Origin: Ohtaekwangia koreensis
Lineage (GTDB): Bacteria; Bacteroidota; Bacteroidia; Cytophagales; Cyclobacteriaceae
Direction of reading: 5' to 3'
Length of the DNA: 64,000 nucleotides
Assembly (NCBI RefSeq): GCF_900167975.1
Contig: NZ_FUZU01000001.1
Span: 129,001-193,000, forward strand
Positions within the stretch are counted from its first letter, which is position 1; each line of letters starts with the position of its first letter. The notes below the pieces were generated by a model. That model saw nothing but the letters and a program-made list of their open reading frames with translations, had not been told where the DNA came from and searched no databases. This document shows positions 42,921 to 52,360 of this stretch, in pieces. Position numbers and translations under genes: made by a program.

Positions 42921-43868
42921 CTATAAAAGCGCAGGGAGATTCTTTAATATATCCTGTGTCATGGTTGATAAGTCAAATTTCGGTTCCCATCCCCAGTCGA
43001 TGCGTGCCGCGGAGTCGTTAATGGAGCGAGGCCATGAATCAGCAATAGCTTGTCTGAAATCCGGATTATAGGTTATCTCAAATTCCGGAATGTGCTTTCT
43101 GATTTCCGTTGCGATTTCAGAAGGACAAAAACTCATCGCCGAAATATTGTAGCTCGCTCGTTCATTAATTTTTTCAGCGGGTGCTTCCATCAGGTCAATT
43201 GTAGCTTTCACGGCATCATCCATATACATCATTGGTAAATATGTATCGGGCTTCAGGAAGCATTCAAATTTTTTATCCGTTAAGGCTTTGAAGAAAATAT
43301 CAACGGCATAGTCTGTAGTGCCACCACCGGGTTTTGTTTTATAGCCGATCAGTCCTGGGTATCGTAGACTTCTTACATCGAGTCCACGATTTTTATAGTA
43401 CCATTCGCACCAACGCTCTCCGGCTTGCTTGCTGATCCCGTAAATTGTTGTGGGATCCATCACAGTATCCTGCGGAGTTTTAATTTTTGGAGTTGTAGGA
43501 CCAAATGCAGCAATGGAACTGGGCCAGTATACTTTCTCTATTTTATACTCAACAGCAATGTCAAGCACCTGGATGAGACTATTCATGTTGAGGTTCCAGG
43601 CGAACTTCGGATTTTTTTCACCGGTTGCCGAGAGCACAGCGGCAAGATGATATATCTGTGTGAATTTGTTCTTCCGGATAAACTCTGAAAACGCTTCCTC
43701 TTTTAATACATCAAGAATTTCGAAATTGCCAGTTGCCAGAATTCCCTGAGGAGCTTTGATGTCTGTCGCAATTACGTTTTCCTTTCCATGTAAATTCCAA
43801 AGACCTTGCGTTAATTCAGATCCTAATTGTCCTCCCGCTCCAATAACAAGAATTTGCTGTTTGCCCAT
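42921..43868 (-). CDS. tdh: L-threonine 3-dehydrogenase, SDR type
   Basis: 315 residues. Extended SDR with GAGGQLG (NAD binding), YHLAAVLSATGEKNP, WPSSIAAFGP and YGISKQAGE (YxxxK catalytic pair). The motifs ATDIK, YRYPGLIG-like RSLRYPGLIGYKTKPGGGTTDYA and the overall length match the short-chain L-threonine dehydrogenases of Bacteroidota and thermoacidophiles, rather than UDP-sugar epimerases. It oxidises L-threonine to 2-amino-3-oxobutyrate with NAD. The gene for the next enzyme, kbl, is close by but divergent. Confidence 0.9.
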   Translation of the reverse strand: MGKQQILVIGAGGQLGSELTQGLWNLHGKENVIATDIKAPQGILATGNFEILDVLKEEAFSEFIRKNKFTQIYHLAAVLSATGEKNPKFAWNLNMNSLIQVLDIAVEYKIEKVYWPSSIAAFGPTTPKIKTPQDTVMDPTTIYGISKQAGERWCEWYYKNRGLDVRSLRYPGLIGYKTKPGGGTTDYAVDIFFKALTDKKFECFLKPDTYLPMMYMDDAVKATIDLMEAPAEKINERASYNISAMSFCPSEIATEIRKHIPEFEITYNPDFRQAIADSWPRSINDSAARIDWGWEPKFDLSTMTQDILKNLPALL

Positions 43869-44013
43869 TGTTAATTGTGTAATGTATCACTCCTTTCCAT
43901 GCGCATTATAACTGACCTGGATTCATCGAGTATCCTGAACCAGCTTTCGATGCGCGGGGCGAAATTACCAAAATTTAGCAATCGCCTATCTTACGTTAGG
44001 AATGGTTTTACAT

Positions 44014-44021
44014 TAACTTAG
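44014..44021 (+). promoter_or_regulatory. Possible -7 element before the proline-rich gene
   Basis: TAACTTAG (7 of 8 to TAnnTTTG) ends 5 nt before the GTG at 44027, again giving a near-leaderless layout. Confidence 0.3.
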
Positions 44022-44026
44022 CACCC

Positions 44027-44791
44027 GTGAATTTTGAGGCGTATTTATCTTCTAAAAAAATTGATTCGGATGCTTTTAAAAAAGCAGAGCCTTTGCTTTG
44101 GGATTCGTGGAGGAAAGAGTTTGAACAGGTTCATCCGAACAGCTTCACGGCACAAAAGCTTTATCTGATAAATCCACTCCGGAGAAAATATCTGCAGGCT
44201 ATCGTTGCTCTACCGGAAGTACTAAAATATGTGGAGGCAAAACTACCCGAGCCGAAAGATATACCTATAGCAAATGAAAACACGGACACGGAAATCGCGA
44301 AGCCTAAACCTGTGGTCGCTCGCCCGGTAGTGAAACCAAAATTGCCATCACCTCCTCCATCTATAGTCTCCGATACACCAGCGGCTGAACAAACTCCTCC
44401 TATAGAAGAGAAGACACCCGCGAAGCCAACGGCCAAGCCGGTTATCGCGCGACCCGTTATCAAGCCTAAACCAGTGTCGGATAATCCGATCAAAGCAGAG
44501 GAATCGTCATCTGAAAAAACTTCGGATGTAAACAGCACCGAGGTGAAACAAGAGGAAGTATTACCAGCACCGAAACCAACACCCGCTAAACCTGTGATGG
44601 CGCGCCCGGTAATAAAGCCCAAGCAAATTTCTGCAGAGCCGGCTACCCCGACTGAGGAAACAACGGTACCTCTACCCGACAACACAAAGCCACCAGATGT
44701 AAACCAAGCTGAAACTACACCTCCCGCGAAGGCATCAAAGCCTGCTATACCGCGTCCGGTCATTAAACCCCCAAAACCAAAAATCGATTAA
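44027..44791 (+). CDS. Proline-rich repeat protein coupled to kbl
   Basis: 254 residues from a GTG start. The first ~75 residues look folded and helical ([38 protein letters not shown]). The rest is disordered, rich in Pro, Lys, Ala, Thr and Glu, and contains four copies of a K-P-x-x-[AP]-R-P-V-[IV]-K-P motif, with the RPV arginine near residues 99, 142, 193 and 243. There is no signal peptide. It lies 2 nt before kbl, so co-translation is likely. The repeats look like linear binding motifs for a partner, possibly an SH3-like or enzyme surface; this is inference. I do not recognise a named family. Confidence 0.75.
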   Translation: MNFEAYLSSKKIDSDAFKKAEPLLWDSWRKEFEQVHPNSFTAQKLYLINPLRRKYLQAIVALPEVLKYVEAKLPEPKDIPIANENTDTEIAKPKPVVARPVVKPKLPSPPPSIVSDTPAAEQTPPIEEKTPAKPTAKPVIARPVIKPKPVSDNPIKAEESSSEKTSDVNSTEVKQEEVLPAPKPTPAKPVMARPVIKPKQISAEPATPTEETTVPLPDNTKPPDVNQAETTPPAKASKPAIPRPVIKPPKPKID

Positions 44792-44793
44792 GC

Positions 44794-45990
44794 ATGTATA
44801 AAAAAATTCAACCTGTTTTAGAACAAGAATTACAGAGTATCCGTGAGGCAGGACTTTTTAAAAGAGAGCGAATCATTACTACTCCTCAGGGAGCCGATAT
44901 AAAAACCAGCGACAATAAAGAAGTTATTAATTTTTGTGCAAACAATTATCTCGGCTTGTCTTCACACCCACGGGTTATTGAAGCTGCCAAGCGAGCTATA
45001 GATACGCATGGTTTTGGAATGTCGTCTGTGAGGTTTATTTGCGGAACACAGGATATACATATAGAACTTGAAAAAAAGATCTCTGATTTTTTGGGGACAG
45101 AAGATACTATTTTATATGCAGCAGCTTTCGATGCCAACGGTGGTGTATTTGAACCGCTGCTCGGTGCAGACGATGCAATCATTTCGGATGAATTAAATCA
45201 TGCTTCCATTATCGATGGCGTTCGCCTGTGTAAAGCCATGCGCTACCGCTATAAACATAATGATATGGCTGATCTCGAAAAGCAATTGCAGGATGCCAGA
45301 GCAGCCGGTGCAAAACAAATTGTTGTTGTTACTGACGGTGCATTCTCGATGGACGGAACCATCGCGCAGCTTGATAAGATCTGCGATCTAACTGATAAAT
45401 ATGAAGCACTGGTAATGACAGATGAATGTCACTCTTCAGGATTTATAGGGAAAACAGGAAGGGGAGTACCCGAGTATCGTGGAGTAACGGGCAGAGTTGA
45501 TATCATTACCGGTACACTAGGCAAGGCGTTGGGTGGAGCATCCGGTGGATTTACTTCCGGAAGAAAAGAAATTATAGCGTTGCTGCGTCAGCGCTCACGT
45601 CCATATTTATTCTCCAATACATTAGCACCATCTATTGTAGGTGCATCTATAGAGGTGTTCAATATGCTTTCGGAGACAACTACTTTACGCGATAAGCTCG
45701 AGCAGAACACAAAATATTTCAGAACTGAGATGACCAAGGCAGGTTTCGATATAAAACCTGGCGAGCATCCTATAGTTCCGATTATGCTATATGAAGCGCC
45801 TCTGGCGCAAAAGTTTGCCGACAGGTTATTGGAGAAAGGAATTTATGTCATAGGATTTTTCTATCCGGTAGTAGCAAAAGGACAGGCACGTATTCGCGTA
45901 CAAATTTCCGCAGCACACGATCAACATCACCTCGATAAAGCAATCAAGGCATTTACTGAAGTCGGAAAAGAACTTGGTGTGTTGAAATAA
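44794..45990 (+). CDS. kbl: Glycine C-acetyltransferase (2-amino-3-ketobutyrate CoA ligase)
   Basis: 398 residues, the normal size for alpha-oxoamine synthases. [46 protein letters not shown] and the PLP-lysine segment [15 protein letters not shown] are all present. It converts 2-amino-3-oxobutyrate plus CoA to glycine and acetyl-CoA, completing threonine breakdown with Tdh (divergent gene at 42921-43868). Ends in a hairpin with a T-tract. Confidence 0.95.
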   Translation: MYKKIQPVLEQELQSIREAGLFKRERIITTPQGADIKTSDNKEVINFCANNYLGLSSHPRVIEAAKRAIDTHGFGMSSVRFICGTQDIHIELEKKISDFLGTEDTILYAAAFDANGGVFEPLLGADDAIISDELNHASIIDGVRLCKAMRYRYKHNDMADLEKQLQDARAAGAKQIVVVTDGAFSMDGTIAQLDKICDLTDKYEALVMTDECHSSGFIGKTGRGVPEYRGVTGRVDIITGTLGKALGGASGGFTSGRKEIIALLRQRSRPYLFSNTLAPSIVGASIEVFNMLSETTTLRDKLEQNTKYFRTEMTKAGFDIKPGEHPIVPIMLYEAPLAQKFADRLLEKGIYVIGFFYPVVAKGQARIRVQISAAHDQHHLDKAIKAFTEVGKELGVLK

Positions 45991-46009
45991 TTAGAATAAC
46001 CTTATAATG

Positions 46010-46048
46010 AAAATCGCGAGTGGCTGATCGGCCATCTCGCGGTTTTTT
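46010..46048 (+). terminator. Terminator after kbl
   Basis: Stem of AAAA, a G:U pair, CGCGAG and TGGC on the left, pairing with 46031-46046 with one bulged base, followed by TTTTTT. Confidence 0.7.
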
Positions 46049-46070
46049 ATTTCTGCTAAGTATATATCTG

Positions 46071-46523
46071 CTACTTGATCCCAAATTCCTTCTTCCGTTT
46101 CTCTACAATCTCACCCATCTTCGAAGTGTCTTTGCTCAGCAATCCAAAAGCAGGGTCGATGTTGCTGGACGGAAAGAAATAGATGCTTCCTTTTTTTCCC
46201 TTCACGCGGAGTTTATACAGATTGAGATAGGGAACGATCTTCAGTGATTTAACTTCAGGCCACTCGAAGCGTACATTGCGATGCCCTTCTAAAATGACAA
46301 TCTTGTTTTTTCCAATGGCTACGCGTCTGATCTTATCATTGATGAAGGAGAATATAAAAAGAGAGATCAACCCGATCGTGAAGAAGATCATCGCCACGAA
46401 AAAGCTCTTGGCATTAAATTCCTGGTTGATGATAATTATACCGCCAACGGTCCACTGAATAAGTGTAAGTGCCAGGAAGAAATACTTGGCTAAGTAAAAT
46501 TTAACGGGACTAGCTTCTACCAT
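46071..46523 (-). CDS. Small membrane protein, PH-domain-like
   Basis: 150 residues with two membrane helices (YFFLALTLIQWTVGGIIII and FFVAMIFFTIGLISLFIFSFI), then a cytoplasmic beta-rich tail (IRRVAIGKNKIVILEGHRNVRFEWPEVKSLKIVPYLNLYKLRVKGKKGSIYFFP). Two helices plus this tail resemble bacterial PH-like membrane proteins, but I cannot name a family. A TAATTTTG box lies 31 nt upstream, so it is a single gene, transcribed after the end of the WD40-caspase gene region but separately. Confidence 0.7.
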   Translation of the reverse strand: MVEASPVKFYLAKYFFLALTLIQWTVGGIIIINQEFNAKSFFVAMIFFTIGLISLFIFSFINDKIRRVAIGKNKIVILEGHRNVRFEWPEVKSLKIVPYLNLYKLRVKGKKGSIYFFPSSNIDPAFGLLSKDTSKMGEIVEKRKKEFGIK

Positions 46524-46554
46524 CGTTACTACAATTAATAAGGACTGAACTAGA

Positions 46555-46562
46555 CAAAATTA
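46555..46562 (-). promoter_or_regulatory. -7 element of the PH-like membrane protein gene
   Basis: CAAAATTA on the plus strand reads TAATTTTG on the minus strand (perfect TAnnTTTG). A TTTG at 46580-46577 is the only -33 candidate, and its spacing of 14 nt is short. Confidence 0.38.
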
Positions 46563-46620
46563 CGACAGAAGTTAAACAAAAGTTTCCGAATAGAAAATTT
46601 TCCTTACGCCCATACTTTTT

Positions 46621-49600
46621 CTACTCCTCAATGACCACCGGAAAATCCTGACCTCGACTAAAGGTATAGGGATACTGCGGTTTACCTTTTAGCTGTCGCG
46701 TCATCTCTGGGACCTGATCATCTATATATGATTTCAATTCATATATAGTAACCTTGCCATCCTTTGGTGCACCATCGGCTTCGCCCCGAAGTGCTTTGAG
46801 CAGCACATATGTAAATAGACCGTGCCCGAGTTCTGCGAACTCTGTGGCAAACTGCTCACTTCCGGCAGAGGCCATCACATGTATACCTGCACTTCGCGAA
46901 AGTTGGGCAATCGCTTTCTCTTCGCCCGCGCCTCGTGTTGCCAGTAACTCGACAGAGCCGCCTGACTGACATGCGTCCATTATAATGAGTTGCTTCAACG
47001 CTTTAATCTGCTTGAGTTTGTCCTGGAGAATGCTTGCTTCAATTGCTTCTTTTTGTAGAGACGATTGATCATACAATCGCAGGTTTTCTGTGGGTATAAA
47101 ATAAAACTTATCGTCAACCATGCTGCCGTGGCCTGCATAGTAGAATATAAAGACATCCTCCTGGTGAATCTTGGTGCTCAACTCATCAAGCTTGTCGAGT
47201 ATATGTTGGCGGGTGGCATTGTTGTCGTATAGGGTATGAAGCTCAATATTCTTAAAAAGTTGTGTACTCTTCTCATCTACTATTTTACTGAATGATTCAG
47301 CGTCAGGCTTTGCGTAATTCAGGTTGAGCTTGGCGTTTTTATATTCATTGATTCCCACAGATAAAATATAGCATGTGCTGCTTTTTGAAGGATGCTCAGA
47401 AAAAATCTCTGTGGTGTGTTGATCTGATTCTACATTGTCTTTATTGCTCGCTACTACAGAAAATGTATTAGGGCCGCCCACAAGATCGATCACTTGTTTA
47501 TAGGTTGTCGATTGTCCTTTTGCAGATGGAAATTTCAATTCACCGCGATTGATACCGATACTTTTTCCATTGTGAAGAAGGCGCAGGTTCTCAGCACCTG
47601 CTCCATTGTCGGTGATCTTGATATATAGCTCCGCTTTACCTTGCGTAGCGGGAAGCACCGCTACTTTTACGGTTGGCGGAGGAGAGTTATTTAATTTTCC
47701 CTGGATACCTTTCTTCTCACTGCCACGGTTCTGAAAAATTTTAGGGAGTAGATCGGGGCGATAAAACTCGTTGAAAAATTGATCGACAGAATAGGTCTTC
47801 ATGCCGCTCACGAAGTGTATATATTTCCGCGCATCGTCAGTACCGTTGAAATAGCCGTCCGGATTTTTTACCATCCAGTCTTTTTCTCCAATATGAATGT
47901 GCTCAAAGAATTCTTTGCCACTATCCAAGTCCCAGAATTTGGTAACGCCATCAACGCTATGGCTGATCAGCATTTTATTGTCAGGGCTAAAAAGCAATGC
48001 AGTTATTTCTGCACGGTGACCTTCAAAGGTTTTTATAGTTTGGGAAGACGCAACGTCCCACACGCGAATGATGCGGTCTGCTCCCGCAGAGTATATTTGC
48101 TTATTATCCGTGCTATAGATCGCTACGTGTATAGCTCCGCGATGCCCCTTCAGTTTTTTCGTCATCAACCCGGTGCCAACATCCCAGAGGCGAATGCTTC
48201 CATCCCAACTTGAACTCATCAATGTTTTTTGGTCATTGCTCAAGTGTATAGATGAGATCACATCGGTGTGGCCTATGAAGTTCCGTACTTCTTTTCGTGT
48301 ATCGATCTCCCACATCTGCAAAGAATTATCCAGACGCGCTGAAATTAGATACAAGTCTGTGGGGTGAAACAAAATGTTATAGGCTGAGTAACTTTGAAAG
48401 TCAAAATAGGTGAGCATCTTTCCTGTCTCCAGGTCGTGAACCTTCATGGAAGCATCCCAGCTTGAAGTCACCACTTTGGTTTCATCACTGTTGAAGTGTA
48501 TATCAAAAATGGGCTCGCGATAACTTTCAATTACCTTGAGTGAATCTCCGGTTTGCAAATCCCATAACATAATTTTTCCATCGCCACCACCGGTAAGAAG
48601 TTTACGCCCGTCTTTTGAAAGATCATAACACAACACCCCCTTCTTGTGTCCTACATATTCCATCACAGCTTTACCTGTGGCTATATCCCAACGCTTTACC
48701 TTCGTGCCGAATTTGCCTTTAATCAAGGTCTTCCCATCCTTTGAAATCAGTATGGAGTTTTTGAACCGAACAAACTTCGCGATAGCCGACTCCCAATAAA
48801 AATTAGGATCGTAATTCAATCCTCCCTGGTCTCTAGAATTCAAAAAACCGGTAAGTACTATATCTTTTTTCTGCTTCAGGAAATTCCATGCAAATGCGGT
48901 GTTGTTGTCACAGGTACCAAGAACGTGCTTGCTGTTGTTGGTAAAAGCAATTTCGTGAAACTCACCTTCGGTTGCCGGAAGCGTAGCTATAGATTTACCC
49001 GTCTCGTCCCACACGGCAACATTTTTTTCAGTGGCAAACGCGAGTCTCTTCCCATCGGTACTAATCGCTATACCTTTCAGATCTTCATCGTCCTTTATAT
49101 ATTCACGTTCAAGTGAAAAGTTTGCGAGGGTATATTTCCTGCCTTTACCGTTCTGTGGTATAACATAAATAGCCTTGCTGTCCGGGCTAAACATTACACG
49201 GGTTCCGCATCCTCCACAGAAACCATCTTTTTCGTATTCAAAATCTTTCGCGAGTTTCCATCCGTTGACTTCATAGAGACTTGCCTTGCGGTTGTCTTGT
49301 CCAAATGCAATCCATTTGCCATCCGTGCTGATCGCAACGTCAACACCACTTCCCAAACCTTTATCTGCATCGATCAAAAACCGGGCAATTGCTTTACGCG
49401 TTTTGAAATCATATACAGTGGCGGAATCGCCATAACCGGAGTCGCTATAGCCTGCGTGAACAAAGAAGCGCATCAGCGGATCGATCGCTATATCTGTAAT
49501 ATAGTCAGGTGTTGTAATAGAGTATAGTTCTTTTCCTGTAAGAACGTCCCATAGCCGTACCGTTTTATCGGAACTTCCAGAGATTAAAGTCTTGCCATCG

Positions 49601-49845
49601 CGGGTAAACTCAAGGCTTGTAACGGATGCTTCGTGGCCGAGGAAACTTCGTACTTCTCTTCCGGTACTCAGGTCCCACAGCTTAGCAGATTTATCCTTGC
49701 TCGCGGTCGCTACATAATTACTATCCGGACTTGTTGCTATAGCAAAAACCGCGAGTTCATGACCTTTCTGAACGATGGTCTCCAGCGATTGTGAAAATGA
49801 AAAAAACGATACGATTAAAAGTAGGGTGGTAAGGGTGAGTCTCAT
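46621..49845 (-). CDS. Secreted WD40-repeat caspase-family protease
   Basis: 1074 residues with signal peptide (LTLTTLLLIVSFFSFSQ). About fourteen WD40-like blades fill residues ~25-650 (KLWDLSTGREVRSF, RLWDVLTGKEL, MLWDLQTGDS, RVWDVASSQTIKTF), enough for two propellers. An Ig-like linker (~722-815) and a C-terminal caspase domain (~822-1070) follow. The catalytic dyad is intact: His906 in FYYAGHG and Cys959 in IMDACQSGG. The family cleaves after Arg/Lys or Asp depending on subgroup. A CGGC motif (about 210-213) interrupts one blade. It is 36 nt downstream of cdaA on the same strand. Biological role unknown. Confidence 0.93.
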   Translation of the reverse strand: MRLTLTTLLLIVSFFSFSQSLETIVQKGHELAVFAIATSPDSNYVATASKDKSAKLWDLSTGREVRSFLGHEASVTSLEFTRDGKTLISGSSDKTVRLWDVLTGKELYSITTPDYITDIAIDPLMRFFVHAGYSDSGYGDSATVYDFKTRKAIARFLIDADKGLGSGVDVAISTDGKWIAFGQDNRKASLYEVNGWKLAKDFEYEKDGFCGGCGTRVMFSPDSKAIYVIPQNGKGRKYTLANFSLEREYIKDDEDLKGIAISTDGKRLAFATEKNVAVWDETGKSIATLPATEGEFHEIAFTNNSKHVLGTCDNNTAFAWNFLKQKKDIVLTGFLNSRDQGGLNYDPNFYWESAIAKFVRFKNSILISKDGKTLIKGKFGTKVKRWDIATGKAVMEYVGHKKGVLCYDLSKDGRKLLTGGGDGKIMLWDLQTGDSLKVIESYREPIFDIHFNSDETKVVTSSWDASMKVHDLETGKMLTYFDFQSYSAYNILFHPTDLYLISARLDNSLQMWEIDTRKEVRNFIGHTDVISSIHLSNDQKTLMSSSWDGSIRLWDVGTGLMTKKLKGHRGAIHVAIYSTDNKQIYSAGADRIIRVWDVASSQTIKTFEGHRAEITALLFSPDNKMLISHSVDGVTKFWDLDSGKEFFEHIHIGEKDWMVKNPDGYFNGTDDARKYIHFVSGMKTYSVDQFFNEFYRPDLLPKIFQNRGSEKKGIQGKLNNSPPPTVKVAVLPATQGKAELYIKITDNGAGAENLRLLHNGKSIGINRGELKFPSAKGQSTTYKQVIDLVGGPNTFSVVASNKDNVESDQHTTEIFSEHPSKSSTCYILSVGINEYKNAKLNLNYAKPDAESFSKIVDEKSTQLFKNIELHTLYDNNATRQHILDKLDELSTKIHQEDVFIFYYAGHGSMVDDKFYFIPTENLRLYDQSSLQKEAIEASILQDKLKQIKALKQLIIMDACQSGGSVELLATRGAGEEKAIAQLSRSAGIHVMASAGSEQFATEFAELGHGLFTYVLLKALRGEADGAPKDGKVTIYELKSYIDDQVPEMTRQLKGKPQYPYTFSRGQDFPVVIEE

Positions 49846-49881
49846 GCCTGCAGGTATATTGTGGCATGAAGGTATGAAGAT

Positions 49882-50748
49882 TTATGCTTTCGTTGTTGAT
49901 GTTTCCGTAGACTCGTGTTCTTCTTCCTCTTTCATTTCTTCCCAGTTGCCGGGTTCATCGTTGCGCAGGTATTCCAATACCTTTTGTTCTACCTGTTTAA
50001 GTTTCAGCGCGCGTAAATATTTTCCGTTGCGCGCGAGTATCAATCTGCCGGTCTCTTCTGAAATAGCGAGCACCAGCGTATCTGTACTTTCCGACATTCC
50101 CACCGCTGCGCGATGACGCAACCCGAAGTTAGGAGGGAGGTGATCATTTTCGCTTACCGGCAACACACAACGTGCAGCACGTATGCGTCCTTTGTGAATA
50201 ATAACGGCACCATCGTGCAATGGAGAATTTTTATTGAAGATAGAAATGAGCAAACGTTTATTCACTTCAGAATCCAGTGCATCACCGGTTTGAGCGTAGA
50301 ATTTCAATTCTGTATCGCGCGAGAAAACAATCAGTGCACCAGTCTTCGTGGCCTTTAAAGTTTTAACAGCCTCTACTACCTGTAGAATATCAAAATCATC
50401 ATGATATTGATGACGCCAGTTTGCTACCGTCTTGAATATATTCTCCCGGAATTCTGTACTCCGTCCTATGACTAATAAAAATTTCCGGATCTCCGGTTGA
50501 AAAAGAATGATCATTGCGAGTACGCCAACACCCATGAATTGTCCGAGGATAGTCGAGAGTAATTCCATTTGTGCTGCGCGCACGATCAGGTATACCAGGT
50601 ATAGGGCGAGTATTCCCAGGAATATATTTACTGCGATACTACCTCGAATGAGTTTATAGATTTGATACAACAGAACACTCACGAGTGCTATATCGATCAA
50701 ATCAACCCAGCTGACTTCCAGAAATCCTATTTTAAACAGAAAGATCAT
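49882..50748 (-). CDS. cdaA: Diadenylate cyclase CdaA
   Basis: 288 residues. Three N-terminal membrane helices (about residues 13-90) lead to a DisA_N/DAC domain with the active-site motifs DGA (179-181) and RHR (211-213). It makes cyclic di-AMP from two ATP, facing the cytoplasm. In many Bacteroidota it follows folP, and it does so here with a 52-nt gap. The WD40-caspase gene comes next, 36 nt downstream, so all three may be co-transcribed. The C-terminal ~30 residues are acidic and likely disordered. Confidence 0.95.
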   Translation of the reverse strand: MIFLFKIGFLEVSWVDLIDIALVSVLLYQIYKLIRGSIAVNIFLGILALYLVYLIVRAAQMELLSTILGQFMGVGVLAMIILFQPEIRKFLLVIGRSTEFRENIFKTVANWRHQYHDDFDILQVVEAVKTLKATKTGALIVFSRDTELKFYAQTGDALDSEVNKRLLISIFNKNSPLHDGAVIIHKGRIRAARCVLPVSENDHLPPNFGLRHRAAVGMSESTDTLVLAISEETGRLILARNGKYLRALKLKQVEQKVLEYLRNDEPGNWEEMKEEEEHESTETSTTKA

Positions 50749-50800
50749 TCCGTAACAAAAGTAAGTAAAACTAATTGGCCCGGACTATATGCTGGTGGTT

Positions 50801-51700
50801 TTAGTGATATGTTGTTAGCGGAGAGGAAACGGATTTATGATCCAGTACCTTATTCGTCAGGGTTACAGCTTCCATCGCTTCTTTCACATCATGCACGCGT
50901 AGTATGCCGGCTCCTTTTAATAATGCAATGGTATTGAGCGATGTCGTTCCATTGAGTGCTTCATCGGGCGTAACGGAAAGCGATCGCCAGATCATCGACT
51001 TGCGTGAGAGACCTGCCAGGATAGGCTTGCCGAGTATTTTGAAATGCTCAAGGTGGTTCAGTATTTCAAAATTCTGATCGACCGTTTTTGCAAAACCAAA
51101 CCCGGGATCCACCACTATATCTTTAACACCTAACTGATGAAGCATGTTAATTTTTTGATGGAAGAAATCGATGATGTCTTTTAAAAGATTTTCATAGTTA
51201 GTTTGTTGCGTCATGGTTGCCGGGGTGCCACGCATATGCATTAATATATAGGGCACACGCAAGCTGGCAACGGTTTCAAACATTTTTTCATCCAAGGATC
51301 CTCCGGATACATCGTTGATGAGATGTGCGCCTTCTTCAATGGCAGCGCGCGCCACTTCGCTACGAAATGTATCGATCGAGATAAACGTTTCCGGGAAATT
51401 TCTACGGATGCCTTTGATTACGCTCAGCACTCTTTTCAATTCTTCTGCGACTGGAATTTCTTCAGCCCCGGGTCGTGTGGAGTAGCCGCCAACATCAATA
51501 AACGTAGCGCCTTCCCTCACCATTTTTTCAGCGTGTGCTAAGATAGCGGCTTCAGTAGAATGCTGGTTTCCATCATAAAAGCTATCTGGAGTAACATTCA
51601 GAATCCCCATAACCTTAGGTGTGCGCAGGTCTACAAGCCGTCCGTGGAGGTTCAGTGTTTTGTTTGTGGAAAATAAATTATTTTCGAAAGTTGATTTCAT
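50801..51700 (-). CDS. folP: Dihydropteroate synthase
   Basis: 299 residues from ATG 51700; longer frames reach 51727. TIM-barrel signatures VMGILNVTPDSFYDGNQ, FIDVGGYSTRPGAEEI, HLINDVSGG and DIVVDPGFGFAKT are all present. It joins p-aminobenzoate to the pterin pyrophosphate in folate synthesis, the sulfonamide target. First gene of folP-cdaA-(WD40-caspase). It is divergent from DUF1599, leaving only 60 nt for both promoters. Confidence 0.95.
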   Translation of the reverse strand: MKSTFENNLFSTNKTLNLHGRLVDLRTPKVMGILNVTPDSFYDGNQHSTEAAILAHAEKMVREGATFIDVGGYSTRPGAEEIPVAEELKRVLSVIKGIRRNFPETFISIDTFRSEVARAAIEEGAHLINDVSGGSLDEKMFETVASLRVPYILMHMRGTPATMTQQTNYENLLKDIIDFFHQKINMLHQLGVKDIVVDPGFGFAKTVDQNFEILNHLEHFKILGKPILAGLSRKSMIWRSLSVTPDEALNGTTSLNTIALLKGAGILRVHDVKEAMEAVTLTNKVLDHKSVSSPLTTYH

Positions 51701-51760
51701 GCTCGTCATGATGGAATTGTCGTTCAAATTAAGAAGTTTGCGAGCTAAATTATTATACCC

Positions 51761-52300
51761 TTGATTGAAAAAACATCCCAGGAATACAAAGCGGTAATTG
51801 CAAGTTGCAAATCGCTGTTTGAAAAGAAGACGCGCGACTACGGTACTGCCTGGAGAATTCTGAGGCTGTCATCGATTACCGACCAGATCTATATTAAAGC
51901 ACAACGCATCCGCAGCATACAGGAAAAAGGCGTGCAAAAAGTAGATGATCCTATCCGCGATGAATTTGTAGGCATCATCAACTATTGCATCATTGCATTG
52001 ATACAAATCAAACTTGAAAAATCTTCTGCGCTGGATGTGAAATTTGAAGACCTTGAGCCGCTCTACGATGAAGCTGCGACTGAAACGTTTGATCTGCTTC
52101 AGAATAAAAATCATGACTATGGGGAAGCGTGGCGCGAGATGCGTGTAACGTCTATCACCGATATAATTTTAATGAAGCTGTTGCGTGTAAAGCAAATTGA
52201 AGACAACCAGGGAAAGACGTTGGTGAGTGAAGGTGTAAAAGCGAATTACCAGGATATGATTAATTACTCGGTGTTCGCACTGATTAAATTATCAGCGTAA
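51761..52300 (+). CDS. DUF1599 protein with internal duplication
   Basis: 179 residues from a TTG start. The sequence is two related halves. The first has KKTRDYGTAWRILRLSSITDQIYIKAQRIRSIQEKG...INYCIIALIQI. The second has NKNHDYGEAWREMRVTSITDIILMKLLRVKQIEDNQG...INYSVFALIKL. Each half carries the DYGxAWR motif about 90 residues apart. Such helical proteins resemble the all-alpha NTP-pyrophosphatase/MazG-like helical bundles, but a function has not been assigned. Divergent from folP. Confidence 0.88.
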   Translation: MIEKTSQEYKAVIASCKSLFEKKTRDYGTAWRILRLSSITDQIYIKAQRIRSIQEKGVQKVDDPIRDEFVGIINYCIIALIQIKLEKSSALDVKFEDLEPLYDEAATETFDLLQNKNHDYGEAWREMRVTSITDIILMKLLRVKQIEDNQGKTLVSEGVKANYQDMINYSVFALIKLSA

Positions 52301-52360
52301 AATATATATCGTAAAACTACTTTGTAAAGAGTGACAGAAGAGAGGCTTAAAGAATATATC

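Noticed and set aside
44161-44763. 200-codon open frame antisense to the proline-rich gene
   Set aside because: It mirrors the repeat-rich sequence on the other strand (Gly/Ala/Thr-rich, no start context) and arises from the biased composition of the real gene.
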